Part shown: piece by piece, positions 31,315-39,643 of the stretch
Layout: every line of letters begins with the position of its first letter
Numbering within the stretch: position 1 is the first letter of the stretch
Origin: Plantactinospora sp. BC1
Lineage (GTDB): Bacteria; Actinomycetota; Actinomycetes; Mycobacteriales; Micromonosporaceae
Assembly: GCF_003030345.1 (NCBI RefSeq)
Contig: NZ_CP028158.1
Span: 3,038,001 to 3,102,000, forward strand
Length of the DNA: 64,000 bases
Direction of reading: 5' to 3'
Notes under the pieces: generated by a model
What the model was told of the DNA's origin: nothing
Database searches by the model: none
What the model saw: only the letters and a program-made list of their open reading frames with translations
Program-made: the position numbers and the translations under genes

Positions 31315-31368
31315 GTATGCGACCCTACTGCGCTCCCCGGCACTGTCAAGCCGGCTAGAGTGGCCGCC
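31315..31368. promoter_or_regulatory. Compact divergent leaderless promoters of eda and iclR-type gene
   Basis: The two start codons are 54 bp apart. Minus strand: TTGACA (31349-31344), 16-nt spacer, TAGGGT (31327-31322), 7 nt, GTG. Plus strand: TAGAGT (31356-31361), 7 nt, ATG. The eda -35 box lies 6 bp from the regulator -10 box, so both promoters compete for one site and a regulator bound here would control both directions. Confidence 0.7.
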
Positions 31369-32175
31369 ATGACGACGGGTACGACCAGCGGCGCCGGGCT
31401 GGCGGCGGTCGAGGCGTTCCAGCCGGTGAAGTCGGCCGGCCGCACCCTCGACGTGCTGGAGGCGCTGGCCGAGGCGCCGCAGCGCCGCTCGCTGGTCGAG
31501 CTGGCCCGGGCACTGGGCATTCCGAAGAGCAGCCTGCACGGCCTGCTGCGCACGATGATCCAGCGTGGCTGGGTGGAGGCGGACGCCACCGGCACCCGGT
31601 TCGGGCTGGGCGTACGCGCCCTCCAGGTCGGTGCCGCCTACCTGGAGGCGGACGACGCCACCGGCCTGCTGGCCGGGGTACTCGACGACCTCGCCGGCCA
31701 GTTCGGCGAGACCGTGCACCTGGGCCGGCTGGACGGTCCGCACGTGGTCTACCTGGCCAAGCGCGAGTCGGTGCACCGGCTGCGGCTCTACAGCGCGATC
31801 GGCCGGCACCTGCCGGCGCACGCGACCGCGCTCGGCAAGGTGCTGCTCGCGCAGCGCACCGACGAGGCGGTGGACCGGCTGCTGAGCTGGCCGCTGCCGG
31901 CGCTGACCCGGCACACCGTCACCGACCCGGAGCTGCTGCACGCGGAGCTGGCCAGGGTGCGGGACCGGGGCTACGCGGTGGACCGCGAGGAGAACACCGA
32001 GGGCATCGTCTGCTTCGCGATGGCGGTGCCGCTGCACTCCCCGGCCATGGACGCGATCAGCCTCTCCGTGCCGGCGACCAGGCTGGACGCGCAGAGCGAG
32101 GAACGGATCGTCGCCGCGCTGCACGCCGCGGTCCGACAGGTGCGGGCGGCCCGCAGCCTGCTGGCCGGCGCCTGA
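31369..32175 (+). CDS. IclR-family transcriptional regulator
   Basis: 268 residues. N-terminal winged helix (about 22-85: SAGRTLDVLEALAEAPQRR, ELARALGIPKSSLHGLLRTM) and a C-terminal effector domain with the family motifs GETVHLGRLDGPHVVYLAK, SAIGRHLPAHATALGKVLLA, RDRGYAVDREENTEGIVCFA and ALSVPATRL-like SLSVPATRL. IclR members such as KdgR respond to keto-sugar acids. Divergence from eda-kdgK suggests it controls that operon and itself. It is leaderless, with TAGAGT 7 nt before the ATG. Confidence 0.93.
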   Translation: MTTGTTSGAGLAAVEAFQPVKSAGRTLDVLEALAEAPQRRSLVELARALGIPKSSLHGLLRTMIQRGWVEADATGTRFGLGVRALQVGAAYLEADDATGLLAGVLDDLAGQFGETVHLGRLDGPHVVYLAKRESVHRLRLYSAIGRHLPAHATALGKVLLAQRTDEAVDRLLSWPLPALTRHTVTDPELLHAELARVRDRGYAVDREENTEGIVCFAMAVPLHSPAMDAISLSVPATRLDAQSEERIVAALHAAVRQVRAARSLLAGA

Positions 32176-32261
32176 CCTTTCCCGGTACGCCGTTCAGCCC
32201 GGCGACGCAACCGCCATAACCGGCTCATCGGCATGAACAACCCCGGCCGACGCTCCCCCGG

Positions 32262-32289
32262 TTGCTTTCCGATTTCAAGCATGTAAATG
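32262..32289 (+). promoter_or_regulatory. Candidate promoter of the cellulase gene
   Basis: TTGCTT (32262-32267), 16-nt spacer, TAAATG (32284-32289) in an AT-rich island. The predicted start near 32296 lies just before the CebR-like box. Confidence 0.45.
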
Positions 32290-32304
32290 TGTCCCTAGCT
32301 GCCA

Positions 32305-32318
32305 TGGGAGCGCTCCCC
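32305..32318. promoter_or_regulatory. CebR-like operator
   Basis: TGGGAGCGCTCCCC matches 13 of 14 bases of the Streptomyces CebR box (TGGGAGCGCTCCCA), a LacI-family site relieved by cellobiose or cellotriose. It contains a perfect 12-bp palindrome and sits about +10 from the predicted transcription start of a cellulase gene. Confidence 0.75.
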
Positions 32319-32394
32319 CCGCACCACCCTGCCGCACGCCCGGTACCACGCGGCACCGCACCACTCCACGGACACCCCACCCCCAAGGAGCATC

Positions 32395-33543
32395 ATGAGA
32401 CGTTCCGTCCCCGTCTTCGCGGCCGTCGCCGGCCTGCTGGCCAGCGCCGCCATCGCCGTACTCAGCGCCGCCGGCCCGGCACAGGCCGACGTCCAGATCT
32501 GCGAGCAGTACGGCTCGACCACCATCCAGGGCAGGTACGTGGTCCAGAACAACCGCTGGGGCACCACCGCCCAGCAGTGCATCAACGTCACCGACACCGG
32601 GTTCTCCATCACCCGGCAGGACGGCCAGGGCAGCACCAGCGGCGCGCCGGTGTCGTACCCGTCGGTCTTCCTCGGCTGCCACTACACCAACTGCTCGCCC
32701 GGGACCAACCTGCCGATGCAGGTGAGCCAGATCAGCAGCGCGAGCAGCAGCATCAACTACAACTTCGTCAGCGGCGCCACCTACAACGCCTCGTACGACA
32801 TCTGGTTGGACCCGACCCCGAAGCGGGACGGCGTCAACCAGATGGAGATCATGATCTGGTTCAACCGGCAGGGCTCGATCCAGCCGATCGGTTCCTCGGT
32901 CGGCACCGCCACCGTCGGCGGGCGCACCTGGGACGTGTGGCGCGGCAACAACGGCGGCAACAACGTCATCTCGTACCTCGCGCCGTCCCCGATCACCAGC
33001 TGGAACTTCAGCGTGCTGGACTTCATCAACGACGTCCGCAACCGGGGTGCCATCACCAACTCGTGGTACCTGACCAGCATCCAGGCCGGCTTCGAGCCGT
33101 GGATCGGCGGCACCGGCCTCGCGGTGAACTCGTTCTCCGCGTCGGTGAACGGCGGCGGCAACCCGCAGCCGACCGGCCAGCCGACCGGCCAGCCGAGCAA
33201 CCCGCCGACCAACCCGCCGGGCGGCAGCTCCTGCCGGGTCGCCTACACGGCGAACACCTGGAACAACGGGTACAGCGCGTCGGTCACCATCACCAACACC
33301 GGCTCCAGCGCCATCAACAACTGGTCGCTGACCTACAACCTGCCCTCCGGGCAGCAGGTCGGCAACGCCTGGAACGCCACCGTCACGCAGAGCGGATCGG
33401 CGGTGACCGCCCGGAACATCAGTTGGAACGGCAACATCCCGCCGGGCGGCACGGCCTCCTTCGGCTACCAGGGCTCGTACAGCGGCACGTACTCGTCGCC
33501 GACCTCGTTCAGCCTGAACGGCTCTCCGTGTAGCCGGGCCTGA
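32395..33543 (+). CDS. Secreted GH12 endoglucanase with CBM2
   Basis: 382 residues. Signal peptide 1-31 (cleavage AQA-DVQ). GH12 domain at about 32-253: nucleophile Glu151 in NQMEIMIWF, acid/base Glu234 in AGFEPW, and family motif QNNRWG. A Pro/Thr/Gln/Asn linker (254-278) has the direct repeat PTGQPTGQP. A CBM2-type cellulose-binding domain spans 279-382, bracketed by Cys280 and Cys380 with surface Trp residues (TWNNGYSASVTITN, NNWSL, SWNGNIPPGG). It cleaves beta-1,4-glucan (cellulose, possibly xyloglucan) outside the cell. AAGGAG lies 4-5 nt before the ATG. It is probably induced by cello-oligosaccharides through the upstream operator. Confidence 0.96.
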   Translation: MRRSVPVFAAVAGLLASAAIAVLSAAGPAQADVQICEQYGSTTIQGRYVVQNNRWGTTAQQCINVTDTGFSITRQDGQGSTSGAPVSYPSVFLGCHYTNCSPGTNLPMQVSQISSASSSINYNFVSGATYNASYDIWLDPTPKRDGVNQMEIMIWFNRQGSIQPIGSSVGTATVGGRTWDVWRGNNGGNNVISYLAPSPITSWNFSVLDFINDVRNRGAITNSWYLTSIQAGFEPWIGGTGLAVNSFSASVNGGGNPQPTGQPTGQPSNPPTNPPGGSSCRVAYTANTWNNGYSASVTITNTGSSAINNWSLTYNLPSGQQVGNAWNATVTQSGSAVTARNISWNGNIPPGGTASFGYQGSYSGTYSSPTSFSLNGSPCSRA

Positions 33544-33601
33544 CCCGTCCCTGACGCACTCCCATCCGGCTCCGGCCGGGCCGGCACAGCTCCGATCGGC
33601 G

Positions 33602-33633
33602 CTCCCGCCACCCGCGAACAGGGGTGGCGGGAG
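33602..33633. terminator. Bidirectional terminator after the cellulase gene
   Basis: Perfect 12-bp stem CTCCCGCCACCC / GGGTGGCGGGAG with an 8-nt loop, between two convergent genes. Confidence 0.75.
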
Positions 33634-33660
33634 TGTCCGGTCCGGCGCCCGGTCGACGGC

Positions 33661-34662
33661 TCAGCGGGCGGCGAGCCCCGGGCCGAGTTCGAGGCGTTGC
33701 CCGGGAAGCTGCCGCTGCACCGTGCGGGCGTCGGCGAAGACCACCCGGCTCAGGTCGTGCCCGCCGGGGTCGCCGGCCAGCACCCCCGGCACCGCCGAGA
33801 GCATCGCCGAGCCGGCCGGCGGCACCGTCGGCAGCGCCACCGGCTGCCCCGGGGGCAACACCGGCGCCAGGGCGCGGAACACCCCGCGTACCCGGTCGGC
33901 GCGGTAGTCGGCCGGATCGTCCGTCGCCCGGAGCAGCGCGCCGCCGTGCCGCAGCGGCCGTACCTCGGCGAAGGCGCCGGTCGCCCGGAGCCGCTCCGCC
34001 CCGCCAAGCTCGGCGACCAGCTCCCGAGGGCAGACCGTCACCCACTCGTAGCCGCGCAGGTGGGTACGGCTCTGCTCGGCCGAGGACTCCGCCGAGCGGC
34101 CGAGCGCCGCGTCCAGCATCGTCGCCGGGGAGAGCAGCCCGGCGTTGACCACGATCTCGCCGTACGCCGGATCCGTCGCGTCGCCGACCAGCCGGGCCAG
34201 CTCGACCAGGGCCGGCAGCACCAACGGCAGTCCACCGGACCGCCCCTCGAAGCCGATCGAGATCTGTAGCCGGACGTGCCGCCGGCCCGCGAACCGGGCC
34301 AGGAAGACGTCCAGCTCGGAGGCGATCGCGGTCGGCGCGACGTCGAACCACCGGGCCGAGAGCTGGGCGCAGTCGGCGGTGATCCCGTCCACCCAGCGCG
34401 CCGGCCGGCGGCGCCGCCCGCGCCCGGTGGCGTCCTGCTCGAACGCGGTCAGCGAGGTGGCCGGCGCGGCGGCGCCGGCCGGCTGGACGAACGGCAGCAG
34501 CAACCGGCACACCTCGTCGTGCCACCAGCGGGCCAGCGATCCCAACCAGTTCGGGTCCTCGGCCCGGTCGAGATAGAGCAGCCAGGTGACGAAGTCCGGC
34601 TCCGGCCCGTTCTCCTCCGGCCCGGGGTGACCGAGGCCGCCGCCGAGCAGTTGGTCGTACAT
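33661..34662 (-). CDS. Unknown protein, possibly DUF3396/immunity-like
   Basis: 333 residues, no signal peptide or membrane span. Features: WLLYLDRAEDPNWLGSLARWWHD near the start, an Arg-rich loop RGRRRRPARW, a central VRLQISIGFEGRSGGLPL, and a C-terminal half with GYEWVTVCPRELVAELGG followed by a pattern of G-AFAEVRPLRHGGALLRATDDP. The last part is reminiscent of DUF3396-type (type VI immunity-like) proteins, but I would not assign a function on this. ATG 34662 is preferred over GTG 34671 because GGAAGG lies about 9 nt upstream. It is a single gene, convergent with the cellulase. Confidence 0.65.
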   Translation of the reverse strand: MYDQLLGGGLGHPGPEENGPEPDFVTWLLYLDRAEDPNWLGSLARWWHDEVCRLLLPFVQPAGAAAPATSLTAFEQDATGRGRRRRPARWVDGITADCAQLSARWFDVAPTAIASELDVFLARFAGRRHVRLQISIGFEGRSGGLPLVLPALVELARLVGDATDPAYGEIVVNAGLLSPATMLDAALGRSAESSAEQSRTHLRGYEWVTVCPRELVAELGGAERLRATGAFAEVRPLRHGGALLRATDDPADYRADRVRGVFRALAPVLPPGQPVALPTVPPAGSAMLSAVPGVLAGDPGGHDLSRVVFADARTVQRQLPGQRLELGPGLAAR

Positions 34663-34808
34663 CCCGCGCACCTTCCCCTCGCACCGCCACGGCCAGGTCG
34701 ACGGCCCCGTGGGCCGGACGGCGCGGTACGCGCGGTGCCCCGGCTGGCGGTTGCCGGCCAGGGTAGCCGCTCGGCGACCCGACGGCGCGACGGCCAGCGC
34801 CTCGGCGG

Positions 34809-34860
34809 GACGCGACGGCTCGGCGGTCTGCCGGACGCGACGGCCTGCCGGACGCGACGG
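34809..34860. repeat. Short direct repeats after the reductase gene
   Basis: Three exact copies of GACGCGACGG at 34809, 34834 and 34851 in a GC-rich stretch just beyond the stop of the gene ending at 34862. Related partial copies extend back to about 34775. This looks like slippage-generated sequence. Confidence 0.5.
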
Positions 34861-34861
34861 C

Positions 34862-35650
34862 TCAGCGGCCCATCGCGTCCAGCTGGCGCAGCTCGCTCTC
34901 GTCCAGCGCGAAGCCGAAGAGGTCGAAGTTCTCCCGGATCCGGGCCGGGGTACCGGACTTCGGGATCACCACCACGCCGTGGTCGATGTGCCAGCGCAGC
35001 ACCACCTGCCCCGGGGTGACACCGTGCGACCGGGCGATCTCTGCGAGTACCGGGTCGTCCAGGTCGGTCGTCTTCAACGGGCTGTACCCCTCCAGCACCA
35101 CGCCCCGCTCCCGGTGCTCGTCGAGCCGGCGCGGGTCGTGCAGCGCCGGACCCCAGCGGATCTGGTTCACCGCCGGAGCCTCCTCGGTCGCCTCGATCAG
35201 CATGTCGAGCTGGCCGGTGCTGTAGTTGCTCACCCCGACCGTACGGACCAGTCCCTCGTCCCGGACCGCCAGCAGCTCCCGCCAGCTCGCGATGCTGGCC
35301 CGGTCCTGCGAGGGCGGCCAGTGGATCAGCCACAGGTCGACGTACCCGGTGTCCAGGGCGGCGAGGCTGGCCGCGATGGTCTCCCGCTCCCGACCCGCCT
35401 GCTCCGGCGGAAGCTTGGTGGTGACGAAGATGTCCTCCCGGGGCACTCCGCTGTCCCGGATCGCCCGGCCCACCTCGTCCTCGTTGCCGTACATGGTGGC
35501 GGTGTCGAGGTGCCGGTAGCCGACGTCCAGCGCCTCCCGGACGGCGTCGTACGCGCGGCGACCGTGCAACTGCCAGGTGCCGAAGCCGAGCATCGGCATC
35601 CGGACCTCGCTCGGCAACAGGACGGTGGGCTGGTCGATCGCAGACGTCAT
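34862..35650 (-). CDS. Aldo/keto reductase (2,5-diketo-D-gluconate reductase type)
   Basis: 262 residues. Catalytic tetrad Asp49 and Tyr54 (HLDTATMYG), Lys79 (VTTKL) and His110 (LIHWPP). The NADPH motif is IPKSGTPARIRENFDLFGF near 230-248. It belongs to the AKR5-like group (DkgA/B) that reduces aldehydes and keto-sugars; the true substrate is unknown. ATG 35650 has no good Shine-Dalgarno but TAGAAA 7 nt upstream, compatible with a leaderless start. The frame continues upstream in the shadow of the next gene. Confidence 0.9.
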   Translation of the reverse strand: MTSAIDQPTVLLPSEVRMPMLGFGTWQLHGRRAYDAVREALDVGYRHLDTATMYGNEDEVGRAIRDSGVPREDIFVTTKLPPEQAGRERETIAASLAALDTGYVDLWLIHWPPSQDRASIASWRELLAVRDEGLVRTVGVSNYSTGQLDMLIEATEEAPAVNQIRWGPALHDPRRLDEHRERGVVLEGYSPLKTTDLDDPVLAEIARSHGVTPGQVVLRWHIDHGVVVIPKSGTPARIRENFDLFGFALDESELRQLDAMGR

Positions 35651-35726
35651 GGTGGTTTTTCTACCCGGGTACGCCCTCGGCATGCATCCCGGGCGTCCGG
35701 GGCCGGATCGGCGGAGAATGGCCGGC

Positions 35727-36836
35727 ATGGGTGACCGGCTGGACGAGTACCGGCGCAGGCGCGACCGGGCGCGCACCCCGGAACCGGTGCCGGAGCCGGA
35801 GCCGGACGCGGAGCCGACCGTCGTGCGGGCCGGGAACCGGTTCGTCATCCAGCAGCACCACGCCCGGGCGCTGCACTGGGACCTGCGGCTGGAGCGGGAC
35901 GGGGTGCTCGCCTCCTGGGCGGTACCGCGCGGGCTGCCGCGCGAGCCCGGACGCAGCCACCTCGCGGTGCACACCGAGGACCACCCGCTGGAGTACCTCG
36001 AATTCTCCGGCGAGATCCCGGCCGGCGAGTACGGCGGCGGCCGGATGACCGTCTTCGACCGGGGCGACTACACCTGCGAGAAGTGGCGCGACGACGAGGT
36101 GCTGGTGGTGCTGCGCGGCGGGCGGGTCTCCGGCCGCTACGTGCTGTTCCGGGCGGCCCGGGGCGGCGGGTCGGACCGGGCCGGCGCCCGGGGCGGCACC
36201 GGGCGCGGCGAGCGGGACTGGATGGTCCGCCGGCTCGACCCGGCGCCGCCGGGCTGGCAGTCGATGCCGGAACGGGTCCGCCCGATGCTCGCCGCGACCG
36301 CGGCGAAGCTGCCCGCCGACGACGCGGACTGGGGTTACGAGATGCGCTGGGACGGCCTGCGGGCCATCGGGTACGTCTCCGGCGGCCGGCTCCGGCTCCG
36401 CTCCGCCGACGACGACGACCTCGGCTCGGCGTACCCGCAGTTGCGGGAGCTGGCCGAGCGGCTGGCTCCCACCGAGGCGGTACTCGACGGCGAGCTGGTC
36501 GACTTCGACCGGGCCGGCCGGGTACGCCGGGCGGCGCCCCGCCCCGGCGGCCAGCGCAGCCCGGGGCGGGACGGCAGCCAGTACCTGATCTTCGATCTGC
36601 TCTGGCTGGAGGGGACGAGCTGCCTCGACCTGCCGTACGCCCAGCGCCGGGAACTCCTCGACGGGCTGGCTCTCGCCGGCCCGCACTGGCAGACGCCGCC
36701 GTACTTCCCCGGCGGTGGCCGGTACGCCCTCGACGCCAGCCGCGAGCAGGGGCTGGCCGGCGTGCTGGCCAAGCGGCTGGACGCCGGCTACCTGCCGGGG
36801 CGGCGCGGCCGGCAGTGGCTCGCCGTCGACAACTGA
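35727..36836 (+). CDS. LigD-like: 3'-phosphoesterase domain plus inactive ligase domain
   Basis: 369 residues. Residues ~36-170 are a LigD-type 3'-phosphoesterase domain with all expected active-site residues: His44, His50, Asp52 and Arg54 in QHHARALHWDLRLE, and His86 and Tyr90 in EDHPLEY. Residues ~185-369 match the adenylation domain of ATP-dependent ligases, but motif I (KxDG) reads EMRWDG with Arg207 for the essential lysine, motif V ends WLAVDN where lysines are expected, and no OB-fold follows. It can therefore trim DNA 3' ends but should not form ligase-AMP (inference). There is no Ku or polymerase domain nearby. ATG 35727 has GGAG 10 nt upstream; ATG 35718 is an alternative. Confidence 0.88.
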   Translation: MGDRLDEYRRRRDRARTPEPVPEPEPDAEPTVVRAGNRFVIQQHHARALHWDLRLERDGVLASWAVPRGLPREPGRSHLAVHTEDHPLEYLEFSGEIPAGEYGGGRMTVFDRGDYTCEKWRDDEVLVVLRGGRVSGRYVLFRAARGGGSDRAGARGGTGRGERDWMVRRLDPAPPGWQSMPERVRPMLAATAAKLPADDADWGYEMRWDGLRAIGYVSGGRLRLRSADDDDLGSAYPQLRELAERLAPTEAVLDGELVDFDRAGRVRRAAPRPGGQRSPGRDGSQYLIFDLLWLEGTSCLDLPYAQRRELLDGLALAGPHWQTPPYFPGGGRYALDASREQGLAGVLAKRLDAGYLPGRRGRQWLAVDN

Positions 36837-36908
36837 TCACGCGGCCGTTACCACCCGGGCCGGCGGCCCGGGAGGGATCATGGAACGACCGAGCTACCGG
36901 AGGCCGCC

Positions 36909-38111
36909 GTGTACCTGACGCACCTGCACTGCCCGCGCTGCGACGCCGAGCACGCCGCGGACCGCCCGCAGAACCTCTGCTCGTGCGGCTCACCGCTGCT
37001 GGCCCGGTACGACCTCGCCGAGGTACGCAGCGCGGTCGACCCGGCCGCGCTGGCGAGGCGTCCGGCCGACCTGTGGCGCTACCGGGAACTGCTGCCGGTC
37101 GCCGAGGACCGGCACGTCACCACCTTCGGCGAGGGCTGGACCCCGCTGCTGCCGGCGCCCCGCTACGGCGAGTCGGTCGGCGTACCGGAGCTGCTGGTCA
37201 AGGACGAGGGGCTGGTGCCGACCGGCTCGTTCAAGGCCCGTGGTGCGGCGGTCGGGGTGTCCCGGGCGCGTGAGCTGGGCATCCGGCACGTGGCGATGCC
37301 GACCAACGGGAACGCGGGTGCCGCCTGGGCCACCTACGCCGCCCGGGCCGGGCTGCGGGCCACCATCGCCATGCCGCTCGGCGCCCCCACCATCACCCGC
37401 CGGGAGTGCGTGGCCGCCGGTGCCGAGCTGCACCTGATCGACGGCCTGATCAGCGACGCCGGCCGGTACGTCGCAGCGTTGATCGCCGAGGCGGCCGGCT
37501 CACCGGACGGCGGGATCTTCGACGTGAGCACCCTCAAGGAGCCGTACCGGCTGGAGGGGAAGAAGACCATGGGGTACGAGATCGTCGAGCAGCTCGGCTG
37601 GCAGGTACCGGACGTCATCGTCTATCCGACCGGCGGCGGGGTGGGGCTGATCGGCATCCACAAGGCACTGCACGAGATGCGGGAACTCGGCTGGATCGGC
37701 GAGACCCTGCCCCGGCTGGTCGCCGTACAGTCCACCGGCTGCGCCCCGATCGTGCGCGCCTTCGGCGCCGGTGCGAACCGGGCCGAGCCGTGGGCCGACG
37801 CCTGGACGATCGCCTTCGGCATCAACGTGCCGGCGCCGCTCGGCGACGAACTCATCCTCGACGCGCTCCGGGACACCTCCGGCACGGCGGTCGCCGTCGA
37901 CGACGAGGCGATCCTCGCCGACCTGCACGACTTCGGCGCCCGGGAGGGGCTGCTGCTCTGTCCGGAGGGCGCCGCCTGCCTCACCGCCGTCCGGCAACTG
38001 CGGGCCGGCGGCTGGCTCCGCGCCGACGAGCGGGTGGTGGTGCTGAACACCGGCGCGGGACTGAAATATCCGGAGACCGTCGACGTGGACAGCCTGCCGG
38101 TGGTGGGCTGA
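36909..38111 (+). CDS. thrC: Threonine synthase-like PLP enzyme
   Basis: 400 residues. An N-terminal rubredoxin-like zinc finger (Cys8, Cys11, Cys24, Cys26) is followed by a fold-type II PLP domain: Lys109 in LVPTGSFKARG, the phosphate-binding TGGGVGLIG (near 240), and STLKEPYRLEGKKTMGYEI. It would convert O-phosphohomoserine to threonine. It stands apart from hom and thrB, so it may be a second threonine synthase or a related pyridoxal lyase. GTG 36909 has GGAGG 5 nt upstream. It is 72 bp after the LigD-like gene in the same direction. Confidence 0.85.
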   Translation: MYLTHLHCPRCDAEHAADRPQNLCSCGSPLLARYDLAEVRSAVDPAALARRPADLWRYRELLPVAEDRHVTTFGEGWTPLLPAPRYGESVGVPELLVKDEGLVPTGSFKARGAAVGVSRARELGIRHVAMPTNGNAGAAWATYAARAGLRATIAMPLGAPTITRRECVAAGAELHLIDGLISDAGRYVAALIAEAAGSPDGGIFDVSTLKEPYRLEGKKTMGYEIVEQLGWQVPDVIVYPTGGGVGLIGIHKALHEMRELGWIGETLPRLVAVQSTGCAPIVRAFGAGANRAEPWADAWTIAFGINVPAPLGDELILDALRDTSGTAVAVDDEAILADLHDFGAREGLLLCPEGAACLTAVRQLRAGGWLRADERVVVLNTGAGLKYPETVDVDSLPVVG

Positions 38112-38205
38112 GGTCGACGCGGTGCACCGGACGCCTGGATCGGCGGCGGCGGGGTGGACCGAAATTTGACAACGACGGCGTACCGGTACCAGGCGTTGAG
38201 TGGTT

Positions 38206-39627
38206 ATGTCCCACGCCGCGAAGCATGTCCGGGCCACCGGACCGAGCGAACCAGTTGACGTACCGGAGCATCTCGACGCGGCCGACGCGGAGACCTGGCG
38301 GGGCGCGGCGGCGATCCTGGCCGCCAACTGGACCGGCACCCACACGGTGCCGTCCCGGACCCTCTATCCGCACCAGTGGAGCTGGGACGCCGGGTTCATC
38401 AGCATCGGGCTGGCCCACGTGGCGCCGGACCGGGCCTGGCGCGACCTGCGCAGCCTCTTCGCCGCGCAGTGGCCGGACGGGCGGGTGCCGCACATCGTCT
38501 TCGACCCGGGGGTCACCGAGCGCGACTACTTCCCCGGTCCGAGTTTCTGGAGCGGCGGCCCGCCCGGTCCCGACGGCGGCCCGGGACACGGCGGCGGCGC
38601 CACGGGGAACGGCGTCGAGCCGGCCAGGCCGACCAGCGGGATTGTCCAGCCACCGGTACACGCGCTCGGCGCCTGGCAGGTCTACCGGCACGCGCCGGAC
38701 GAGCGGGCCGTCGCGGAACTGCGCTGGCTCTATCCCCGACTCGTCGCCCAGCAGGACTACCTGGCCACCGCCCGGGACGTCGGCGGTGCCGGGCTCGCCG
38801 CCATCGTGCACCCGTGGGAGTCCGGGCTCGACAACAGCCCGGCCTGGGACGAGGCGCTCGCCGCCGTACCGGTGGCGGTGGAGGTGCTGCGCCGGTACGC
38901 CCGGCGGGACAACCAGGTGGTCTCCTCCGACCACCGCCCCACCGACGACGACTACGCCCGCTACCTGAGCGTCGCGCTGTCGTACCGGGAGGGCGGTTAC
39001 CAGGACGCGGCCCTGGCGGCACGGCATCCCTTCCTGGTCGAGTGCCCCGGCTTCAACGCGCTGCACGGCGCGGCCGAACTGGCGCTGGCCCGGATCGCCG
39101 AGCTGGTCGGCGCCGACCCGGCACCGCACCGGGACCGGGGCGCCGCGATCACCAGGCGCCTGGTGGAGCGGCTCTTCGTCCCGGAGACCGGGATGTTCCA
39201 CGCCCTGGACGTCCGGACCGGACGGCACAGTCCGGCCCGCTGCGTCAACGGACTTCTGCCGCTGGTCCTGCCGGAGTTGCCGGCCGGCCAGGTGGCGAGC
39301 CTGGTGGCCGAGCTGGAGTCGGCCCGGTTCGGGGTCGATCCCCGGATGCCGGCACCCAGCTACGACCGCTCCGCCGTCGACTTCGACCCGTTCCGGTACT
39401 GGCGCGGCCCGGTCTGGTTCAACATCAACTGGCTGCTCCGGGCCGGGCTGCGTACGCACCGCCGGGACGATCTCGCCGACACGCTGCGCCGGGGCCTGCT
39501 CGACCTGGCCCGGCGCTCCGGCTACTACGAGTACTTCCACCCGGACAGCGGTGCCGGGATCGGCTCTCCGGCGTTCAGCTGGACGGCCGCGCTCACCCTG
39601 GACCTTCTCGCGGATCCGGTCGGGTGA
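38206..39627 (+). CDS. MGH-type (GH63-like) glycoside hydrolase
   Basis: 473 residues, an (alpha/alpha)6-barrel glycosidase resembling mannosylglycerate / glucosylglycerate hydrolases and the GH63 C-terminal domain. Visible landmarks: SRTLYPHQWSWDAGFISIGLA (the family's Trp-Asp-Asp substrate pocket), FPDGRVPHIVF-like WPDGRVPHIVF, HPWESGLDNSPAWD with the probable acid Asp, and YWRGPVWFNINWLL near the end with the base region. It would hydrolyse an alpha-glucosyl or mannosyl compatible solute or an oligosaccharide in the cytoplasm (no signal peptide). ATG 38206 and GTG 38200 are both possible. A TTGACA at 38166 suggests its own promoter. Confidence 0.82.
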   Translation: MSHAAKHVRATGPSEPVDVPEHLDAADAETWRGAAAILAANWTGTHTVPSRTLYPHQWSWDAGFISIGLAHVAPDRAWRDLRSLFAAQWPDGRVPHIVFDPGVTERDYFPGPSFWSGGPPGPDGGPGHGGGATGNGVEPARPTSGIVQPPVHALGAWQVYRHAPDERAVAELRWLYPRLVAQQDYLATARDVGGAGLAAIVHPWESGLDNSPAWDEALAAVPVAVEVLRRYARRDNQVVSSDHRPTDDDYARYLSVALSYREGGYQDAALAARHPFLVECPGFNALHGAAELALARIAELVGADPAPHRDRGAAITRRLVERLFVPETGMFHALDVRTGRHSPARCVNGLLPLVLPELPAGQVASLVAELESARFGVDPRMPAPSYDRSAVDFDPFRYWRGPVWFNINWLLRAGLRTHRRDDLADTLRRGLLDLARRSGYYEYFHPDSGAGIGSPAFSWTAALTLDLLADPVG

Positions 39628-39643
39628 GGCGGCCGTACCCCGG

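Noticed and set aside
35727-36836. Functional NHEJ ligase
   Set aside because: Missing motif I lysine, missing motif V lysines, no OB-fold, and no ku gene in the window.
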